DNA from: Chrysemys picta bellii
Lineage: Eukaryota; Chordata; Testudines; Emydidae
Direction: 5' to 3'
Assembly (NCBI RefSeq): GCF_011386835.1
Contig: NC_088795.1
Coordinates: 15,853,441 to 15,917,440 of the forward strand
DNA length: 64,000 nt
Under the pieces are notes generated by a model, which saw only the letters and a program-made list of their open reading frames with translations, ran no database searches and was not told the origin of the DNA. Of this stretch, positions 37,601 through 47,836 are shown one piece after another. Position 1 is the first letter of the stretch, and each line of letters opens with the position of its first letter. The translations under genes were made by a program, and so were the position numbers.

Positions 37601-40539
37601 TGCTTTGAAGATGTAACAAGCACAGGGCAGCCTGCAAAGACCTTTGTTTCATCCAGTTACCCCTGTTTTGAGCCCAATCATTTCTGTTTGACTGGATGCC
37701 TTAACTGGAGATGTGCTTTAGTCTTGATTTGAAGACCTCAAGAGATGGGGAATCCACCACTTCCCTTAATAGTTTGTTTTAATGGTTAAAAACCCTCCCT
37801 GTTAGAAACTAATTTGAATTTGTCTGTCTGTCTAACTTCCAGCCATTGGTTCTTGTTATGCCTTTGTCCACTAGATTAAAGAGCCTGGTGTTTTCCTCCC
37901 ATAAAGGTGCTTTTACACTGTAATTAAATCACCTGTCTTCATGTTGATAAACTAAACAGATGGCTCTTTAAGTCTCCCACTGTGTAGAGCATTTGTATTC
38001 TGCCCTCAAGTCACTTTTTTAAGGCTTTTGCTTGCACCCCCTCCAATGTTTCAACGTCCTTTTTTAAAATGTGGACACCAGAACTGGACGTGCGATTTCA
38101 GTATTGGTCTCGCCAGTGCTGTAGATTACCGGGGGGGAGGGAGAGATCACTTTCCAACTCACTATTTCCTTGTTTATACATCTAAGAATTTATACCCTTG
38201 TTGCCACAAGCTTCACACTGGAAGCTCAGGTTGAGTTGCTTGTCCATTATGACCCCTAAATCCTTTTCAGAGTCACCACTTTCCAGGATACAATCCCCCA
38301 TTCTGTAGGTATGGCCTGCATTCTTTGGTCCTAGATATGACCATGCATATGACTGTACTAAGGAGAAGAGACTGGATTGTGGGGCTAAACTGTCAGTGGA
38401 CTGATGGATCTTGCCTAGTACTATAACATTGATACGTCAGAGTTGTTGCTGGGTAGGCTAGGATGATAAGGCTACAACAAATCCGTTACTGGTCAGTGAT
38501 CTTCCCTTGTCATGCAGATGCCTTTGCTAATCTTACCTTTTGGGTTTTTTTGTTTTTTAAATTACAGAATTCAATTAAATTTGATTATTTTTCTTTTTAG
38601 TATATAAGACGAGTCTTGGAGATGACCTCAGTTCTGACACCTCTGGTGACTTCAGAAAAGCCCTATTAACTCTAGCAGATGTAAGTTCCGTCAACTGACA
38701 ATCAACATCATTACTGTACAGAAATGATATTTAGATCTTGAAATTGTAAATATCAGCAGTCATAGTGAATCCTCTGACAACTGATACAGTACTTCTAGGG
38801 TGTGCATAGCTTTGCTTATTTAAACTTAAGGTAAGCGAGTGGCATGGTAGGTTAGAGTACTGATATTTCCCCTCTAGAGATTGAAGTCCCTATCTGGACT
38901 TGTCGGTTGAGATGGATTTGGTCTCCTCTTATCCTTGTCTACTTTTATACCACTTGCAGCACCATAGTTTTATCACAAGTAACCATAACTGGCATTCTCT
39001 TCTTGGACTCTTTGTACTATAGCAATTGGGATGTTACAGATCAGGATTGAGGAGTTACACGTTGAAGCCAATGCGCAATTCATGCTGTGGCTTGGCTATG
39101 GCTTTGCTGTTGCATGATCGATTCAGGAGTACTAAATCCAAAGTTTGACGGGTCAGGCTCTGTCCTATTCCCATAAGAAGCAGAATGATGCAGTTTCTCT
39201 CATTCATCCTATTGGACCCCAGCATTGTTGAACATAATGAGGGGGAGTCACCACTCCAGGCTTGATCAGGTAAAGAGGAGAAATAGCAGGAGTGGTGGCT
39301 TTGGCCTTAGACCACACGTGGAGGCCCCAAATGCTCATACTCAGCCTTCCCCCCGCAATGCTATTAATGACCTTGTCAGACAAATTTGGGGTGTAAAAGG
39401 ATGCTGGCAAGAGCCATCACAATCTAAAATAATTATTCTTGGGTGGGTGACTGGGAGAAGGTGTCTGTATTTGAGACTTTCAAATTCTGCACCTTTATGG
39501 GCTTTAAACTTCATTTCTCCTTATTGCAGGGCAGAAGAGATGAAAATGTAAAAGTGGATGAACATCTTGCAAAGAAGGACGCACAGGTACAGCAAAGCAA
39601 ACCAATGGCTGAACCAAGCTGCATTTGGCATGTAGATATAAAGTGTTCCCTATTGCAATACAAAATTAGCTGCTAATCGGCATCTTACAGGGATGGATCA
39701 TACCCAAGAAATTCAGAGCTTTGAACACCCCAAAGTTGAAATGGAGTGGGCAGGGAGATCATGAGATTAGGCTTTTCCCCCTACTCCTTCCTATAACTGG
39801 CATTAGTTTTCTATATATAATCCAGTCTAGAGTACCCAGTTTCCCAATTTCTAACAATGCATTGTTAAACTGCTATAGTCACCTTTTGAAGTGTAAGTAT
39901 TGCCATTTTACCTGTGGTGAGAGTGAACATGAACATGGGTTTCTTTGAGGGTTTTTTTTAAATGGCCTATGGGGAAAGTTTTTTCATTTTAGTTAACTTC
40001 CCATTAACAGGGTAGAACTTTGGATTGACCTTCTCCTTGTTGCCACCATGTGAGGTGCAGAATTTGGGCCCAGCAATCCTGGGCCAACACACACTGCAAG
40101 TGTGCTCAAACTTGCTTATTTAAACTCATGATGCACTCAAAACGTGCCTGGGGCTGGTATGTGAGTGGTGCTGATGGGATCTATAAAACACCATCCCCAG
40201 TTTGGCCAGTGGGAGGATTATAGTGAAGCCTCTGTCTGAAGAAGACACCACAGCCACTGATGCCCTTGAGTGTAATGGATGGCCAGGAAAGCTCCAAGGA
40301 ACCCCCATTCCTGAATAAGACACGTTGTTTACGAAGTCCTATTTGTATTTGATGCATTGGAATTAACGCTAACATTCACTTTGTGATGAATTGCATCTTT
40401 TAGAAAGCAAATATTTCCATGCTGTCATATTCCTGGAAAAATCTTCTCATTTTGATGAGACATTAAGGGAGTCATATTTTTCCACAGTATAAGATGGTCC
40501 AGTGTAGCTCAATAGACAGGCAAGTTCTGCTTTTTATGA

Positions 40540-40580
<41 letters not shown>

Positions 40581-43500
40581 AGTTCAATTTTCCAGGCTTG
40601 AGTTTCAGCAGCTCATGACAGCAACACTATGGCACTGCAATGAAGTCCATTGCATCGCCCAGGTTCAGAATCCTGTCTTCAGAAAACTTACTGAAAATGC
40701 AGAGACTAGTTTGCAGTGGCACGGCTCAACATTCTTCTTTTGAGGTCTAGTCTAGTGGCCACAGTGATGTCCTTTCTTTCCTTGTAATAGGTTCTCTATA
40801 ATGCTGGTGAGAAGAAGTGGGGTACAGATGAAGATAAGTTCACTGAAATTCTGTGCCTTAGGAGCATACCGCAACTGAAACGAAGTATGACATTGATTTT
40901 TGTACCATTTTGTGATATTTCTTATTAAATGATTTGTTTTCTATAGCCAAGCATTTGTATGTGTAATTTGGATTGAGGTGCCACTCATTGTCCCACCATC
41001 ACTTCCCTGGGTCCATCAGCTTTTGCTAAAGGTTGCAGAATAAAAACCTGAGTGTTTCTAGCTCTCATGGTTGTGAAGATGAGCAGTACTGTGTCCATTC
41101 ACATATGGAAGGCTGCAATCTGAAACAATAGGTCTAAGATGCACGTATTGTCCTTGTTGAGTGTGCCACATATCAGCGTGTGTGTAGATTTTTGAAGTGG
41201 GCTCTTCCTGTGCAGTTTTACTCTAAGGTATTTTCATTCCCACTTTTGCAGGAGAAGAGATGGAAAGTTTGATCTTAAACCCAGGCAGCAGGTGGTCTTT
41301 TACTTATCCCTGTCTCCAAAGACTGCGTGGATTGAATAGCGTGCTTTAAATGTAATTGTCTGCATGTACAAATGTCCTGCAGACTTGGGGACCAAGCAAG
41401 CCTCTGATAAGGAAGTAATTGTGTTTGCTATTTTGTGAATCACTGAATGCATCTTTGCCTTATGACTAATGGAATGTGCTGCATGAGACACCCTCTTTTC
41501 TTTATGGGGAAAAAAACAAAAACCCAGGGATCGTGAAAGCTTCAGTGGATAAAATTTGTCTCCACCCACTCAATATATCGGAGTGTCTTAATTTTATGAT
41601 TATTAAAGCAAGACAATTGGGTAAATGGGCTAACTGAAGCAGGGTCTGACATGCTGCATTAAAGAACAGAGGCCAACTGCCTTTAGAGAGAAAGTGGTGA
41701 ATGTTAAAATGATGGCACTTGAAGGTTGTTTATTCCTTAATATTTTTACATATATACCTTGATTGGCTTAGAATGATGGCACTGTTGCTCTCATCGTACG
41801 GTATGTGTTCATCAAAGGGCTGTTTCAAATAATATTGAAGGTAGTGGAAAGACTCCCATTAATTTCACTAAGGTTTGGATCAGACCCCAAATGGAGCCTG
41901 ACACATGAGAACACTGAGTAATTTCCTTGTGATATATGTATCAACAAACTGTTTGGTTATCTTTTTAGCATTTGATGAATACAGGAACCTCAGCAAGAAG
42001 ACCATTGAAGAAAGTATACAGGGTGAAATGTCAGGGCATTTTGAGGATTTACTCTTAGCCATTGGTAAGATTCTTGTGGGGGCGGGGGGGGAGAGGCATG
42101 GCTGAAAATAAGCTGTGCCTTTTTAAAAAAAAAAAAAAGTAGGATAGGTAAAATATTAGTCTGAATACCTTTGATTCACAGTGACTTTAATTCTTGCTTT
42201 TAGTGATAAGCAGTATCACTGCAGTAAGTATTGGTAACACTGACTTAGGTTTACAAAAAGAAGAGAGCTTGTTAGTTCTGTAGCATATGTTCAGCTGTGT
42301 TGGTGTTACAATTAGTACAGTGGTAGCATCTAGCAGCCCTAATCCTGCACTAGGACTGCTTTGTGCTAAGTCCTATAGACCAGCACCCCCTCCATCATTT
42401 ATACTGACTCTAGGCAAGTGCCAAAAAACCCTCCACCATACTTAGGGATGGGTCACCAGACTTCAGCCACCCATAGTGCTGAACCATTTCTGTAGCACTA
42501 TGGGGTATTTTACTTTCAGGGCAGGCCTGAGGGTTGGATAAAGTCTTGTTGTTCTTAACAATAGAAATGCTTTAATTAAATATCTATAGATTCACTCTTC
42601 ATATAAGTGGGTGCATCTCTCATGGGAGTGAGTGTGTAAAATGTATGTAGTTTACCAGCCTGGGGCATCAGCAGGAAGAGAAGTATAAAGTGAATGCAGA
42701 ATTGGCCAGATGCATATGTGTATATACCTGACTTGTGCATGCATGTCAGGCATTAACTGGTACAAGGCTGGTGCATACAATTGCATTTACAGTAACTCCT
42801 TGCTTAGCGATGTAGTTATGTTCCTGAAAAATGCAACTTTAAGCAAAACAATGTTAAGTGAATCCAGTTTCCCCATAAGAATGAATGTAAATGGCGGGGG
42901 TGGGCATGGTTAGGTTCCAGGGAAATTTTTTTCACCAGACAAGTCTGTCTTCTAAATGATGAACTAGCACTTGGCTGAGCCCTCAAGGGTTAACGCATTG
43001 TTAATGCTGCCTCACACTCTACAAGGTAGCACAAATGGAGGGAGGCGAGAGAGCTCCCTCCATCCTGAGCCCTGTCATGTCCATCTCCCCCCCCCCCCCC
43101 CCACTGTATGGAGAAGGGGTGAGCGGGGGGAGGGAGACACCCTGACATTAGCACCCCTCTTCTCCCCCCCTCCTCCCCCGCCCCGCCCCAGCAAGCAGGA
43201 AGTTCCCAGGAGCAGCTCCAAGGTAGAGGGCAGGAGCAGCACATGGCAGTGGGGGGAGGGACAGCTGAACTGCCTGGCAATTGATAGCCTGCTGGGCAGC
43301 TGCCACACAGGGAACGTAGGGGAGCAGGGAGCTGATATGGGGGGGGGTGACGGGGGGCTGCCAGTCCACCCACGAGCTAGCTCCAACAGGCTGCTCTTTC
43401 TGCAAGCAGTGGACAAAGCAGGCAGCTGCCAAACAAGGTTATAAGGGAGCATTGCACAACTTTAAATGAGCATGTTCTCTAATTGATCAGCAACGTAATA

Positions 43501-46500
43501 ACATTAACTGGGAGGACTTTAAGTGAGGAGTTACTGTACCTAGCTTTGAAAATCTGGCCATACATGTCCTGTCCATTTATAGTGAGGGCTTGTAAGCCAA
43601 AGAAGGCTGTATGGTGGTATTGTTGTAGTTTAAGTGGCCTGCTCTAACTCTGAACTTTTCTTTTAATAGTTCAATGTGTGAATAACACTCCTGCATTCTT
43701 TGCTGAAAGGCTGCACCAATCTTTGAAGGTAGGTTTTCAGCTTCCATACCCATTCTTGAACTCTTGTATATCTTTAAGAGAATCTTAGGTTTCTAAGAGT
43801 GATGTCTGTAAATAAACACAGGACTGGTCCCTTACCACAGATAATTCTTGGAGTCAGGTTAAGTGGGGAGGAGAATACCATTTCTAGATGTAGATGCTGG
43901 TTTTAGCCTAACTTGCATAATGGTTTTATATGGTGTATTGTACTAGATAGCTCTTTTCTGTTTTATCAGGGTGCTGGAACTGATGAGTTCACTCTTAATA
44001 GAATCATGGTTTCCAGATCAGAAATTGACCTGTTGGATATTCGAGCTGAATATAAGAAGCATTATGGCTGCTCCTTGCACGCTGCTATAAAAGTAAGAAT
44101 TATTGTAATGAACTATTTTTGCATATTGGAACAAAGTTATGTAACAAATGTGCTCATGTAATAGAACATTTTCAATATTTTTTTTTCTCTCTTTGAGGTA
44201 TGTATAAAAGCTTTATTTGGAAGAGCCAAATCTAGTTAAGTGGGGGTAAGCAAGGAGGTGTTAGTAGAGGAGTTTGAAGAGGAGAGGGGTATAGCTTTAG
44301 CATCTGTTTTCAGGACAAAATGGAGTAAAATGGCAATTGAGTAGGTCAGAGAGCAGGTGGCTGGAGGCAGGAGATGACTAGGAAATAGACAAGAATGTGA
44401 GCTATTGTGCCAGATGTTTGGTACATTGTGTAGAAAGAAGATACAAGACTCAATCAAGTTATTTGGGAGGTGGAGGCCAAGGTGATTAGGAGGAAGATTG
44501 GGGGAGGGGGTATAATTCCCAAGGGAATGGGGTGGAAAGGAAGTGGGGGATTTTGGGTGGAAAAATAAGACTTTGTTTTGGTCATCTCAAGCCTGCGGTG
44601 GGCAAGCTGGGATGATCTCAGACAGTGAGCAATGCATGTTTAGAGATTTGTGAACCATTAGCTTAGCTTGCTGACTCCACGTGAGGACGAAGTGAACAGG
44701 TATAGATGGAGAAGATGAAGTAACCAGTGACCACTGCAGGATGCCAGGGAAGGGGGACTGGGTGCTCCTAGGTGCTCAATAATATATTATAACGGCAGAA
44801 CTGCACCACACTGTCTGATACCCAGAATGTTTGGAACTGCCTAGCTTAAGTAAGAAGATATTAACATTAAGAGAATCATTTAATCCTGTTTTAAAGCGAA
44901 ATTAAAAAATTTATAAAAGGCAGGTGTAGGACCCTGTTTCTGATGTTGTACTGCCTCTTGCAGTGACACTTCCCACAGCTGACCTGCACCAGGCAAGCAT
45001 TACACGCTAGTACTAGTTTTGTGGTATGGTAGCTAATTTTCATAGTCTCAGAAGCAGATCAGGGACCATTATTAGCTATTTGAAACAGGATAGTTGTGTA
45101 AGTCCGAGGTAATGCCAAGTGCTTAATGTCTCTTTGTTTAGAGATAGTTGTTCATTTTAAATAACGTTGAACACAATAGTTTAGTTCTTAAAGTTCTGTT
45201 CCTACAACACTGACTGTAATTTCCTTCTCTTTCCAATGACTTATTAATTCAACTTTTTTCCACTTTAATGGAAGCTGGAGTGGTTTTCCCCCCCAGAAAT
45301 GTCGCTCAGTCCTTCTGAGATATCCTCTCTCGGCTCAATGCTTTAAGTCCAGCAAGTAGCTTCCAACACTTCTCAAATTTCTTAGGTTGGGAGATTACTC
45401 CTTTTTTTTTTTTTTTTTTTTTTTTTTAAGTACACTTCTTTGGATTAAACAGTCTTTTGAGTGATCTTTTCTGTCAGCCTCTTTCATAAATTGATGCACA
45501 ATGTTTCGTTGCTAGAGGTGGAACTGATGTGATGAGCCCTGTTCCATAACGTAGCTCTGAATTGCACATAGCTGATCATCACAACTAACTGCACCATAGA
45601 GTTTTTATTTATTCTTTTTTTAGGATAAAACCTAGAGTTCCATACAAAATCAGTGGGTGCCTGAGGCTCTTTCTTGATTGGGAAAAGAGCTAGCTAAGTT
45701 TTCTCTTTCCTTTCCTAGTGTAGATGCAGGGTAAGGCCTTGTTGCTTGTTTCATCTGGTGGAAATTGTAGTCTAAATTATCCTACAGCTGCACTGGCGAA
45801 AATGATAGCATTTAGGTTGGTCTTAACTAAAGTGTGTGCTAAACCTGTTTGCTTTGCTTAGTTCAGGCAAAGCATGAGTTCTGCAAACCTACATGGGATT
45901 CCATTTTTGGCCAGTCAGGTGGTACTGATCAGTGATAAACTCACTGAATGGGCCAGAGCCCTTTAAACTATCAACTTGTTTGTAACTTAATTCCTATATT
46001 GAGAAACAAATAGAAATGTATGGAATGACATTGCTAATGTCTGTAGAACACAAATGCCAGGAGTAGACAAGCTTGTAGGGGAACAACATCTTTCATACCA
46101 TTTAAATACTAATCCAGCCTTCAAAGAATCTTGTGTCATTGTAACATCATAATGCTACTGTACTCTAGCCTCCAAACACTTTGAAAAATTTTATGTATTC
46201 TTTCTTTATGACCTGCACTCTGCTGCAGAAGACTCCTCCATAGTCCTAGATTCTTGTCTTCATGAGAAAGTTGGACTGGCTTAACTAACGGTGTCATTCT
46301 AACCTATTTAGTTGAATTCATGCAAACCCCTTTTCTGAACAGTTTTTGTTTGTTTGTTTTTGTTTTTTTTTGTTTAATTTTGGCTTGAGTGGCTTAAAAT
46401 GATTAGGCATCTGTTTGAACTAAACCAAAATAAACCTGGCTTAAACTGAAATTGATACACTCACAGCCTTTTACAGCAATTAGTTCAACTAATACAACTT

Positions 46501-47804
46501 CCTGTAGTCAACATTTTCCGACCTGCTGTCTACGGACAAGCTTCTAAATCTGCATTTAGGTTCAAAAGTGAAAATTGCCTGACTTTCAGAATGACCAACC
46601 ACTGTAGTTCCCTGTCATACTGGAAAGTGAGATCACACGTTTAAGAGACTAAATGTAGATTTGTGGTACCTAACTTTAGGTGCTGGGGTTTGAAGGTGTT
46701 GGATTTTGTTTGTGGTTAAACAGTTTTCACTCAGCTACTTTCTGCCTGTCTTTGAGTACTGGTTTAGAACTGGGTGGACCAATTGAGTCATTAATTTAAA
46801 TGGGTTAATTTAGAACTTAAACTTGCCCATTGATTTAAACCAGGTTGAGGCTTTGTAAAAAAAATTTAAAAATTTGTGCTACTGCAAATGTAGATTAAAA
46901 TTTATAATGAACTACATTATAAGTTGTAGTGGGGAAGGGTGGTTTTTGTTAATACTGCTGCTGGAAGGCTCTTATGACTTTTAGGCCAGGTCTACACTAC
47001 CCCCCTAATTCGAACTAAGGTACGGAACTTCAGCTACGTGAATAACGTAGCTGAAGTTCGAAGTACCTTAGTTCGAACTTACCTTGGTCCACACTCGGCA
47101 GGCAGGCTCCCCCGTCGACTCCGCGGTACTCCTCTCGCCGAGCTGGAGTACCGCAGTCGACGGCGAGCACTTCCGGGTTCGACTTATCGCGTCCAGACTA
47201 GACGCGATAAGTTGAACCCAGAAGTTCGATTGCCAGCCGCCGAACTAGTGGGTAAGTGTAGCCAAGGCCTTAGAAAGCTTCTAGAGGCAGGCAACAGTAC
47301 TGAAAACTGAGGCCGTAATCCTGCAGACACTTCACTGTGTAACTTCAGTCACAAATAGTCCTGGTGACTGCAGTGGGACTGCTTGCACTCAGAGTTAAGC
47401 ATGTGCAAGAGTGTTTGTAGTATAGGGGGCTAATGAAGACTTTAGCATCAGGGCCACCCAAAGGGGGGGGGGCAAGTGGGGCAAGTTGTTCGGGGGCCCC
47501 CATGAGAGTTGTTCGGGGGCCTTGGAGCGGGGTCCTTCACTTGCTCTGGAATCCCCAGAAAACTCTCGCGGATCCCAGGCCCCCGGAGCGTCTTCCGCTC
47601 CGGGTCTTCGGCAGCAGGGGGTCCTTCCACTCCGGGACCTGCCGCTGAAGTGCCAGGTATTTGGCAGCGGGGGGCCCCCTGCTGTCGAAGACCCCAGGCC
47701 CCCTGAATCCTCTGGTCTGCCCTGTTTAGCATAAGGTCTGTCACTTCAAAACAAAATTGTTCGTTGTTAATGCACAGTTGACTTTCAAAACATAACAAAG
47801 TTAT

Positions 47805-47836
<32 letters not shown>

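Larger units (their letters stand above)
30605..38600 (+). other. ANXA3: ANXA3 intron 6 (8.0 kb), repeat-rich
   Basis: It holds MITE and MIR pieces, a C38 run, a pile-up of non-LTR retrotransposon fragments in both orientations (33.0-37.24 kb) with two nested MITEs, and a CR1 fragment (37660-38345). 30605-31140 and 32080-32770 show nothing recognised. The 238-codon minus frame at 31285-32001 is judged spurious. Confidence 0.6.

Noticed and set aside
42971..43452. Frames of 94-157 codons on both strands in intron 10
   Set aside because: They fall inside the TA-flanked MITE at 42790-43536 and include homopolymer C runs. Not conserved coding.
47038..47310. 90-codon frame, nearly duplicated at 57777-58070
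   Set aside because: Both lie inside the two copies of the 286-bp MITE. Their similarity comes from the element, and the frames run out of it at the 3' end into unrelated sequence.
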